A program made the translations under genes and the position numbers. A stretch of DNA of 52,800 bases from Granulicatella balaenopterae (GTDB lineage Bacteria > Bacillota > Bacilli > Lactobacillales > Aerococcaceae), in contig NZ_FOGF01000013.1 of assembly GCF_900111135.1 (NCBI RefSeq), positions 1 through 52,800 of the forward strand. Direction: 5' to 3'. Each line of letters begins with the position of its first letter. Positions within the stretch are counted from its first letter, which is position 1. The notes beneath the pieces are model-generated. The model was not told the DNA's origin. It worked only from the letters and a program-made list of their open reading frames with translations, and ran no database searches. This document shows, in pieces, positions 25,494 through 34,400 of this stretch.

Positions 25494-28400
25494 TTACACG
25501 ATATGTCCTAATTCGTCTATTTTGTAGCCATTAACAACTTCATTACGAGCCATTTTACCATTTTCTTTTAAGTAATACCAATGATGGTTAGTGTAAATCC
25601 ATTCATTTTTAGCCATTTCTCCATTTGTTTTTAGGTAGTAATCTCCTACCCAAGTATCGTGTAAATAATATCCATTTTCATCGGCTTTAAACCAATTTGC
25701 ATAGTTCTTATCATAAATCCATTCGTTTTTAGCCATGTAACCCCAATCTTTTAAGTAGTACGCGCCTACCCATTGATTTTGAGCGTAAGTACCGTCTGAA
25801 TTAATAAAGTGCCAGCCTGTTGTTGGATGATAGATCCATTCGTTTTTAGCCATTTGTCCATATTGTTTTAAGTAGAAGGATCCGACCCACTCGTCATGGG
25901 CATAGGTTCCATCTGAATGGATATAAAACCAATCTTCACCAACTGGCATCCATTCGCCTTGAGCCATACCGCCCCAGTCTTTGAATAGATAGTATGTGCC
26001 ATTGATTACTTCCCAACCCCGTGCCATTTGACCATTTTCTTTTAGATAGTACCAATTGCTACCATCTTTTAGCCAACCAGTTTGCATTTCGGCTTTTTCA
26101 TTAAAGAAATACCAATTCTTGCCTTCTGGTAGCCAGCCAATTGCTTTTTTGCCATCTTCTTGGTAGTAAGTCCAAATATCATTTTCTTTGACCCAACCTC
26201 TTTGTTTGCTTGGTTTTTCGGGTTTTGGATTTACTGGTTTGTTATCTATATCTGGTGTTGTTGGTTTTTCTGGTTGAACCACTTCGCTATCTGTATCTGG
26301 TGTTACTGCATCATCTCTGCTATCAGGTTCTGGTATTACGTCAACATCACCTGTTTGTTTGCTATTAGCTAAGTCTTTTGCTTTTTGTACAATCGCTGTT
26401 AAGTCATCTCCGTTTTGAGTTTTTTCTAGTTCGTCGATGAATGATTGTTGTTCATCGGCTGTTAGAGTTGTTATAGCTTTAACTTCTTTAACGGCTTCAG
26501 CCACTTTTTTGTCGTGTTCAGCTAGTGTTTGTTCGGCTATATGCTTATTTGATAATTCTTGTGCTTCGTAAATAAACTGATTAGTGTCACAGCCGATTGC
26601 GCAATTAACTAATTGATTAATATAGTTTGTGCGCTCTTCATCAGTTAAGCCAGGCATTTTTTCAATTTGTGCTTGGGCTTGTTTGATATTTGCTTCATGA
26701 GCGGCTTGTTCATGAATATGTTGTGCTGAGACTGTTTGAGCTTCTTCTATAATTGAAGTTACATCTGTTCCAACTATTGTACCGCTCAAGCGTTGGTTGA
26801 AGTTAGCTTTTTCTGCGTCTGTTAAACCTGCCATAGCGTCGATTTGTTTCTTAGCATCAGTCACTTTTTTATTATGTTCAGCTTTTGCAGTTTCTTTTTC
26901 TATTGCTTCTGTGTCGGGATTTGTGGTGTTTGTTTCTTTATCTGCCACTTTGGTACCGACATGAATGACTTTATTAATAGCTGGTGTTGTCGTTGTTACT
27001 GGTTCGTTAGCTCTAATTGTTCCTGTAGCTTGATCTAAGGTATAGCTAATAGTGGTTGTAGTTGTACCATTTTGACCTTCACGAATAACATTTTCAACGC
27101 CTTTTACTAGTGTTTCATCATTAATGCGTTCCACTACAAATGGGATTTTGGTTGTTGTGATAGTTGGTTTTGTACCGACTTTAACAATTCTATTAATTGG
27201 TGCTGTTGTAACTTTACCATCTGTTTTTTTGCCAGTAACTCCTTCTTGAATCACTTGTTGTTTGCCATGAGTTAGGCTACTGTCTGCTTGGTATTCTGTT
27301 TTAAAAGCAATTGTTTCAATGACTGGTTCAAGTGTTTTGGCTTTAGATACTTGTACACTAACTGGAATTTCATCAAAAGAGCCATCATCATAAGTGACTT
27401 TAACTTTTACATCATGATTGCCTGTCAATTTTGGCACTGTGCCAATTATTTCTTTTGTGGTTGTTCCAGCAGCTTCTGTGATAGTAACTTTTTCCAGAAT
27501 TTTTTCTTTTGCTGCTTCTACAGTTGTGTCTTCAGTGTATTCAGCCATGCCACCTGTTAAGTTTGGTTGATAGATAGCTGATTTTTGACTTGGGTCTTTT
27601 GCGATTGTTAAGTGATAGTAATCAGATGCAAATGTATTCGCTCTTCCCTTAACTCTAAATTCATATTCGCCTTTTGGTAAGTTGGTTAATACATCATTTT
27701 CAGCATCTTTCCAAGAATCTTCTCCCACTTTATGATATTGTGTATTAGAAACAAAATTCACTTGATTACCACCGGCTGCTGTTTCGCTTAATGTAACCCA
27801 TTGTGGCGTTCTAATTGGTTTATTAATTCTAATTTCTTGTGAGGTAGAATACGTATTAATAGGAGATTTCTTTCTAACTAAAATAATCGCATGTGTCTTA
27901 TCATGTACACTATCGACTGTTCTTTCAGGTGTGACAAGCACTTCATTAGTTGTAGCCCTTCTCCATACACCATCTCCTAAATTATATTCCATAGTCTCAT
28001 CCAAATTCGCTAAAATCCCACTATCATTCGCTACACCTACAAAGGTTGCTTTAGGTTCTTCTAAATCATTCATCCGATCAATCGTTAAATCCTTCTTACC
28101 CTCAATAAAATTATAATCAGATTTCGCTGTTTCGATGGTAATAGTATCAGAAGTCATTGATTTAATCGGAAATTCGTATGTTTTCTCATCTATTTTAGTA
28201 AGCGTGTCACTTGCTTTATTAGCATTTTTTAACTTAATATTGAATAATGCTAAATCAACTGGCTTATCTAAAGTGAGGCGAATTTTCACCATATGTTCTT
28301 CATTAACAACTTGATACTGAACGCTAATATCTTTACTTCTTTTTTGAATAAGGTCAATCTTATTATCTAATGTATATTTGAATAATACTCCCTTACCTTT

Positions 28401-29663
28401 TAAAACGCCTAATTGCTCATGCTTTTGATATTCAACTCGTGTACCTGGAACGATAAATGAGCGTTGCACTTCATATTGCTTATAGCTTGGATGAGCAGTA
28501 TACGGAATATAAATCAACACCTCATTAATCCCTGGCTTCATGGTTTGATTAGCTCTTTTTACTTGCTCTTCAACTGATAGATCCATTAATGCATCAATAT
28601 CTGATCTTGTACCACGATAACCGACTAATTCTTTTCCTAAGTCCTGACCATTATCATGAACAAATCTTGTCTTTTCAAAAAATTCCTTCGTAGCAAATAA
28701 ATAATCATAATCAGTATAACCTCTTTGATCGCCCCATGTAGCATCAACATAATACCATTTGCCATCAATTTTAACGCGATTCCATGCATGAAGAGAATTT
28801 GTCGCTTCATTTTGACCACCAGGTTGTTTAATTAAGCCTGTTTGATATTCAGCAACGATTCCTGATTTATCCATTAAGTATTTAAATGCTCTAGCATACC
28901 CTTCACAAACCGCTCTACCTTCTACTAATGAATTATATTTACTTGGACGTCCTAAATAACGAGAATCATAAGTAATATTATCTACCAAATAATCAAACGC
29001 AAAAGCTACCTTATCACGATCAGATAAATTCTTCATTTGATTTAGAATTTCTTCAACCTTATAATCAACTGCTTTTGTATTCGCAACAGCATTTTCACGA
29101 ACAACTTTAATCGGTAAAACATGTGCATATTCATTTTTATAAACAGCAACTACCCAACCATATAAATATTCATCTTTTTGGGCAATTGGTCGTGCTGTAA
29201 TGCTTTTTCCATCTTCATTTATTTTAACTAAGCTGGCCGTTTGATACTTATCTCCATGCCAGTCTATTGGAGCAGTCTCTTCACGGGATTCATTAGCATC
29301 AAAAAATTTATCATAAGGAACAGTCGTTAAAATATAATAATCTACTCCTTCAGTTACTTCCTTACCAGTTGAATCTAGCAAGCGTAAATCAGCTGACTCA
29401 TTTTCACCTAAAACAATCTCATCTTCTTCAAAATAAAATCCTCTATAAGGTTTAATGGCGCTATGATCATCATGTAAATATTTCACTAAATTTTGGCGGA
29501 ATTGTTCTTTATCAAACTGTACCGTCTCTTGATGTGTATCCCCTGCCTCATCTTGTACTTGTGCATTCACAGTAGATGGATTCTCTTCAGCCAATATGAC
29601 TTGAGAATTCATAGTGATGGTTAACATACCCGCACCCATTACTGTTAAAGTCTTTTTTTTCAT
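25494..29663 (-). CDS. Transglutaminase/Rib/G5/GA-like wall-binding surface protein
   Basis: About 1389 residues, secreted (signal peptide MKKKTLTVMGAGMLTITMNSQ...LAEE). Order: N-terminal region; transglutaminase-like domain with C253 (RAVCEGYARAF), H292 (SLHAWNRVK) and D307 (YYVDATWGD), complete triad; beta-rich region; Rib/alpha-like domain near 698-778; two G5-type domains near 784-904 (...TITTTKIPFVVERINDETL, INKVIHVGTK); three GA-like helical modules near 913-1104 (AMAGLTDAEKANFNQ, KMPGLTDEERTNYIN, AITTLTADEQQSFID); acidic linker; and choline-binding-like repeats from 1153 to the end (GWLKDGSNWYYLKENGQM). Start ATG 29663 has GGAGG 7 bases upstream. It probably modifies or cross-links surface proteins and binds host proteins, held to the wall by the repeats. 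Confidence 0.88.
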   Translation of the reverse strand: MKKKTLTVMGAGMLTITMNSQVILAEENPSTVNAQVQDEAGDTHQETVQFDKEQFRQNLVKYLHDDHSAIKPYRGFYFEEDEIVLGENESADLRLLDSTGKEVTEGVDYYILTTVPYDKFFDANESREETAPIDWHGDKYQTASLVKINEDGKSITARPIAQKDEYLYGWVVAVYKNEYAHVLPIKVVRENAVANTKAVDYKVEEILNQMKNLSDRDKVAFAFDYLVDNITYDSRYLGRPSKYNSLVEGRAVCEGYARAFKYLMDKSGIVAEYQTGLIKQPGGQNEATNSLHAWNRVKIDGKWYYVDATWGDQRGYTDYDYLFATKEFFEKTRFVHDNGQDLGKELVGYRGTRSDIDALMDLSVEEQVKRANQTMKPGINEVLIYIPYTAHPSYKQYEVQRSFIVPGTRVEYQKHEQLGVLKGKGVLFKYTLDNKIDLIQKRSKDISVQYQVVNEEHMVKIRLTLDKPVDLALFNIKLKNANKASDTLTKIDEKTYEFPIKSMTSDTITIETAKSDYNFIEGKKDLTIDRMNDLEEPKATFVGVANDSGILANLDETMEYNLGDGVWRRATTNEVLVTPERTVDSVHDKTHAIILVRKKSPINTYSTSQEIRINKPIRTPQWVTLSETAAGGNQVNFVSNTQYHKVGEDSWKDAENDVLTNLPKGEYEFRVKGRANTFASDYYHLTIAKDPSQKSAIYQPNLTGGMAEYTEDTTVEAAKEKILEKVTITEAAGTTTKEIIGTVPKLTGNHDVKVKVTYDDGSFDEIPVSVQVSKAKTLEPVIETIAFKTEYQADSSLTHGKQQVIQEGVTGKKTDGKVTTAPINRIVKVGTKPTITTTKIPFVVERINDETLVKGVENVIREGQNGTTTTTISYTLDQATGTIRANEPVTTTTPAINKVIHVGTKVADKETNTTNPDTEAIEKETAKAEHNKKVTDAKKQIDAMAGLTDAEKANFNQRLSGTIVGTDVTSIIEEAQTVSAQHIHEQAAHEANIKQAQAQIEKMPGLTDEERTNYINQLVNCAIGCDTNQFIYEAQELSNKHIAEQTLAEHDKKVAEAVKEVKAITTLTADEQQSFIDELEKTQNGDDLTAIVQKAKDLANSKQTGDVDVIPEPDSRDDAVTPDTDSEVVQPEKPTTPDIDNKPVNPKPEKPSKQRGWVKENDIWTYYQEDGKKAIGWLPEGKNWYFFNEKAEMQTGWLKDGSNWYYLKENGQMARGWEVINGTYYLFKDWGGMAQGEWMPVGEDWFYIHSDGTYAHDEWVGSFYLKQYGQMAKNEWIYHPTTGWHFINSDGTYAQNQWVGAYYLKDWGYMAKNEWIYDKNYANWFKADENGYYLHDTWVGDYYLKTNGEMAKNEWIYTNHHWYYLKENGKMARNEVVNGYKIDELGHIV
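25849..26078 (-). repeat. 230-bp identical block, copy 1
   Basis: Base-for-base identical, as far as I can compare by eye, to 31720-31949. It encodes the same run of wall-binding repeats in two different surface proteins. Confidence 0.85.
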
Positions 29664-29931
29664 CGTCTTCCCTCCATTTACCAATACCTAAAAATTCATC
29701 CCCCTGCAATACAATTTTCTTTCGTCATCATCTGCTAACTAATTAGTAAGAGATTACCTTATCATTGGCCCAATCATCAAAAAACTTAAGCCTCCCAGTA
29801 AAATCTTCTCCCAAATCGCTAGTATATCTTGCATTTATTTTGACATATTTATGGCCAAAACACCAGTAAAAACCTCTAGATAAGTGAATATTTTAACTGA
29901 TAGGAAACTTGGAAATTACTTGACACTAACT

Positions 29932-31194
29932 TTAAAAATCATTCAAACTTTCACTGAATGTTGGATGTGTGTAAATAAAGTTTTTAATAGTATCAAATTT
30001 AATACCTTCTTTAATCGCAATGGCTAAAGTATTAATCATTTCATGTGCTTCTTGGTGATATAAAGTTGCTCCAATAATATATCCTTCATCATCAACTAAA
30101 ATTTTTGAAAATCCGGCTGGTTCACCAATGACATGTGCTTTTGGAATTGCCATTGTTTCTACTTGGTGTTTTGTATAGTGGATTCCTTTTGCTTGAGCTT
30201 GTTTTTCATTTAACCCAACACGTGCATAAGCTGGATCAATAAACGTTGCTGTCGCAAAGCCTTCACGATAAGCTGTTGTACGAGTATTTTTCTCACCCAT
30301 AATTTGTGGTAAGACAATCCGGCTGTCATCTAATGAAATATAGGTAAAGAATGCCCCACCTTTAACATCTCCTACTGCATAAATATGATCAACGCTTGTA
30401 TGTAAGTTTTCATCAACGACAATCTCACCACGTTCGCCTAATACAATATCTGTATTTTCTAAGCCTAAATTTTTTGTATTCGGTACACGACCGATTGATA
30501 CTAAGACTTCATCAAAACCTTCATCATTAATTTCTGTTTGATTAAATTTAAAGGTAATGCCACGATTTTGTAAGACTTCTAAGACACGTTTACTATCTTC
30601 TTCATCTTCCATTGGCAAAAATTGATCATCAATTTGTGACACGGTTACCGCTGTTCCAAAATTGTTAAAAATGCTAGCAAATTCTAAACCAATAAATCCT
30701 GCGCCAACGATTAATAGTTTTTCTGGACGTTTTGTTAAGTTTAAAATTTCTTCACTAGTTTTATAATTTCCAATGCGACGTGGTGTTGAGCCTGTATTAA
30801 TAATCATATTTTTTGCTGTTAATACTTCACCATTGACCCAAACTTCTTGATTATTTAAAAATTTAGCTTCACCAATATAGATATCAGCTGTTTCTTCAAC
30901 ATCTAGTAATGAATAGCTTTTTTGATTTAATTTATGAACCATTGCATCTTTTTTAGCCATAGCTTCTAAAAACGCTTGATCTTCATCAACTGTAATTCCC
31001 ATTTTTTTAGCTTGTGCCACAATTTTAGCACTTTTTTCTAAAGATTTAGTTGGAAGACACGCACGATTGATACAAGTTCCCCCAAACATACTTGGATCTT
31101 TTTCAATAATCGCAACCTTTTTATGTTGTTTAGCTGCTTTTAGTGCAATGGTTTTCCCTGCTTTACCCCAACCAATAACTAATACATCATACAT
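29932..31194 (-). CDS. RclA/hypothiocyanous-acid-reductase-like flavoenzyme
   Basis: A 420-residue FAD-dependent pyridine nucleotide-disulfide oxidoreductase. N-terminal VLVIGWGKAGKTIALKAA FAD loop; redox pair C41/C46 in GGTCINRACLPTKS; NAD loop LLIVGAGFIGLEFASIF; the FFTYISLDDSRIV block after YAVGDVKGG; and C-terminal THPTFSESLNDF with the partner His. The YISLDDxRIV and HPTxSExLND blocks are those of RclA and the streptococcal hypothiocyanous acid reductase, which protect against oxidants made by host peroxidases. At 420 residues it is slightly short for the group. The Cys motif has R-A where INIGC is usual. GAGGGAG precedes ATG 31194. Monocistronic, with its own promoter. Confidence 0.85.
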   Translation of the reverse strand: MYDVLVIGWGKAGKTIALKAAKQHKKVAIIEKDPSMFGGTCINRACLPTKSLEKSAKIVAQAKKMGITVDEDQAFLEAMAKKDAMVHKLNQKSYSLLDVEETADIYIGEAKFLNNQEVWVNGEVLTAKNMIINTGSTPRRIGNYKTSEEILNLTKRPEKLLIVGAGFIGLEFASIFNNFGTAVTVSQIDDQFLPMEDEEDSKRVLEVLQNRGITFKFNQTEINDEGFDEVLVSIGRVPNTKNLGLENTDIVLGERGEIVVDENLHTSVDHIYAVGDVKGGAFFTYISLDDSRIVLPQIMGEKNTRTTAYREGFATATFIDPAYARVGLNEKQAQAKGIHYTKHQVETMAIPKAHVIGEPAGFSKILVDDEGYIIGATLYHQEAHEMINTLAIAIKEGIKFDTIKNFIYTHPTFSESLNDF

Positions 31195-31235
31195 ATTAAC
31201 TCCCTCTTTCTGTCTAAAATTATTAATTTGAGGCT

Positions 31236-31271
31236 ATTATATTCTTAAAAAATATCAACAATCAATTGATT
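31236..31271 (-). promoter_or_regulatory. Promoter of the RclA-like gene with palindrome
   Basis: Minus strand: -35 TTGATT (plus 31260-31265), 18-base spacer, -10 TATAAT (plus 31236-31241). The -35 lies in the perfect palindrome AATCAATTGATT (31260-31271). Confidence 0.6.
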
Positions 31272-31290
31272 TGCTTGCAATAATCATAAC

Positions 31291-31318
31291 TTTACAAACT
31301 TTTTACATTCCTTTTACA
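31291..31318 (-). promoter_or_regulatory. Three phased TGTAAA boxes (WalR/PhoP-like)
   Basis: On the minus strand TGTAAA-N5-TGTAAA-N5-TGTAAA, with starts exactly 11 bases apart (plus 31291, 31302, 31313). Each half-site fits the WalR/VicR consensus TGTWAH-N5-TGTWAH; PhoP boxes have a similar design. The array ends about 25 bases upstream of the RclA-like -35, a normal activator position. Confidence 0.6.
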
Positions 31319-31334
31319 AATCTTAAAAAGCCCC

Positions 31335-31388
31335 TACTAACGCAAAAACGACCACACAAATCAGTATGATCGTTCCTTGCACGTTAGT
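31335..31388 (-). terminator. Terminator after DUF285-hydrolase surface gene
   Basis: On the minus strand an inner AACGATC/GGTCGTT stem with T tract is enclosed by an outer CTAACG/CGTTAG pairing. Confidence 0.75.
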
Positions 31389-31412
31389 TAAAAAATTTAA
31401 TCTGTCTACTAT

Positions 31413-34400
31413 TTATGATTTTTTCAATTTACCGGTTGCATCTATGCGATAGCCATTGATTACTTCATTTTGAGCCATTTGACCATTCGCTTTGAGGTAA
31501 TACCATTCGCCTTTATAAGATTGCCATTCATTTCGACTTATTTCACCAGTATTTTTAAAGAAATACCAATGATTATTAGTGTAAATCCATTCCTGTTTAG
31601 CCATGTAGCCCCATTGTTTAAGGTAGTATGCCCCAATCCATTGATTTTGAGCGTAGGTACCATCTGGATTACTATAGAACCAACTTTGGTAATGATTGTC
31701 ATAGATCCATTCATTATATGCCATTTGTCCATATTGTTTTAAGTAGAAGGATCCGACCCACTCGTCATGGGCATAGGTTCCATCTGAATGGATATAAAAC
31801 CAATCTTCACCAACTGGCATCCATTCGCCTTGAGCCATACCGCCCCAGTCTTTGAATAGATAGTATGTGCCATTGATTACTTCCCAACCCCGTGCCATTT
31901 GACCATTTTCTTTTAGATAGTACCAATTGCTACCATCTTTTAGCCAACCTATTTGCATCATACCATTTGAATTCATGTAATACCACTTACCCTCAATCTC
32001 TTGCCAACCAACTTGCATTATACCGTCATGACTAAAGTAGTACCAGTAATGAGCTATTTTCTGCCATCCTGTTACTTTTTCACCCGATGCATCATAATAC
32101 ATCCATTTATCAGCAACTTGTTGCCAGCCTTCTTTATGAGGGAGAGTTGGTCTTGCTTCATCTTTGAATGAGGTTAATTGACAAGTGTGCCCTTTAATCA
32201 GTTCGCCTTGTACATTACGAGTAATAACACCTGACTGACCGGTGAATTCTTTTGTGTCAAAGACTCCTGCTGCTAAATCTTTTTGGAATTGACTAGGATC
32301 CGCCATAAAGCGTGTACGGATTACTTCAACTGGTGCAATCTTTTGCCCTTGCGTTGTATGACTACTATTCGCAACGGTTAATAAAGTTCCTCCTAGTAAT
32401 TTGGCTGCTACAACACCATTCGCATATGGTGTAGCTGGGTCATAACTTGATGAAATAACTAAGACATTTGGTAGATTATTCAGATAGTTGCCAGTTGGTA
32501 GCGTACTTTTTGATTCTGGTAAGTATGGTTCAATTGTTTCAGCTAACCAGATATAACGTTGATTGCCTTGTTCATCTTTACCAGGATTATTAAATGGCGC
32601 TGCTTGATAATAGGCATCGTAAAACTTAAGTCGTTCTTGTTCATTCATTGCTTGTCTTTTTTGAAGTGGCTTATCCATAGCAGAAATCACTTGGAATGCA
32701 TGCTCCATATAGCTATCGTGTCGACCTTTTTTCTTATCAAAATATTTCATCGCTGATTGATAGACACCTGTTGCATCTTTATTCTTTTGTAAATTGATTA
32801 AATTCGTGTTTAAAGTCGGCCATTTGTCCATTGAATATAATGGATCAACTGCTAAGCCATATACCATGTGCTTGAAGCTAATTGGGACTTCGACATTTCC
32901 TTCGCCTAAGTTAGCTTTTGCTTGATAGTAGCCTGTTTCCCATGCTTTGCGCATTAAACGCATAAATTCTACATAAGCTTTGTTGATTTGTTCTTCGGTT
33001 GGTTCGCCATCTACCTTTCCAACAACCTCATCCGCAAAACTGGTTGGCATGTAGTAATCGTGTTTGATGGATGTTTTAAGGAATTCTTTTAAGGTATCAT
33101 TAAACCCACGAATTTGTGAGATAACAGGATCTTCTAAAGAATTTTGACATGGATAGTATTCTTTAAAGTCACTATTAAATAATGTTTCGTTATTGTCTAA
33201 GGGATTCATTAAACCATCAAGGGTCATGGCACCGATATTTTGGCCGAATTCTTGTGCATAGGCATAACCAATACGAGTCCCATAACTAAATCCTAGATAA
33301 TTAAGCTTTTCATTCCCCAATACAGCACGCATTAAATCTAAGTCACGAGCAGTATTAACGGTACCAACATACGGGATGAATTCTTCTCCCTTAACGCCAA
33401 ATAATTTACCTGTATTTAGTAAACATTGCTCAGCATTATATTTCATAATGTCGCTATTTTCTTGGTAGCTTAAACCATCTGAACCAGCTAGTTGTTGTAA
33501 GAAGGCATCACTTGATTCGCAGCGGATTTGTGGAAGAGATGAACCTACTCCACGTGCGTCAAACCCAATAATGTCGTATTCTTTATTCAATTCGGCTAAT
33601 TCACGATCTTCTACCGCACGCAAGCCATCATAACCTGGTCCACCATAGTTCACAAATAGACTTCCTTTTGAATGGCCACTAGTTGCAGGCTTTTTCGCTA
33701 TTGCAATGGCTGCTGTTTTGCCGGATGGGTTTTCGTAGTCAATCGGTACAATAATATAAGCCGTTTGTACACCGCCAGTATTATGAACTGGGAACTTTTC
33801 AGGCGATTGCCAGTTAACTTTTTGGGTATAAAATTCACTTAAGTTGGCTGGTACTTCCCCTTTTGCTTCCCCTCCTCTTTGTGGACGACCAATCTTGTAT
33901 GAGCCGTCTGCTAATTTGAATTGATCGGCTGCTTCTGGTAATAAGAAGTCATCTGGATCTTGTTTGTAATTTTTGAAGGCTTCTTTTGTTGCTTTAGGTG
34001 CTTTTATAGCATGTTTAGCAGGTGTTGTATCCGTATCTTTGGCAATGGCTGCTTCAACTAGCGCTGCAATATCAGTTGCGTCTTGAGCGATGTCACATGT
34101 TTCTTCTGGTATCGCAACTGCTGAAGCATCTTGGTCATGGTCTTCGCCTTCATGATGGTCTTGATCTTCATCGTCGTGACCGTCATGGTGATGTTCATCT
34201 AGGAAGACACCTACTGGATATGTGCTATCAGCTGCTTGTTCTTGTATAATGAGGTATTCCCCTGCTTCTAAGACTGGATCTTCTGGTGTATCTTGGTCAG
34301 TAGCAGGTGTATAAAGAGTTGTTTCACCCGTTGTGAGGTTTTTTACAGTATAGCTCCGTCCGCCTAGATTTAATTGGAAATCTTTTATATTATTAATCTG

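Noticed and set aside
26160-27560. Plus-strand Cys/Phe-rich frames opposite the transglutaminase-like gene
   Set aside because: Composition is the antisense of Thr/Glu/Lys-rich codons; no start signals.
31195-31412. Possible riboswitch in the RclA-like leader
   Set aside because: I could not fit any known aptamer; the signals there are DNA-level boxes.
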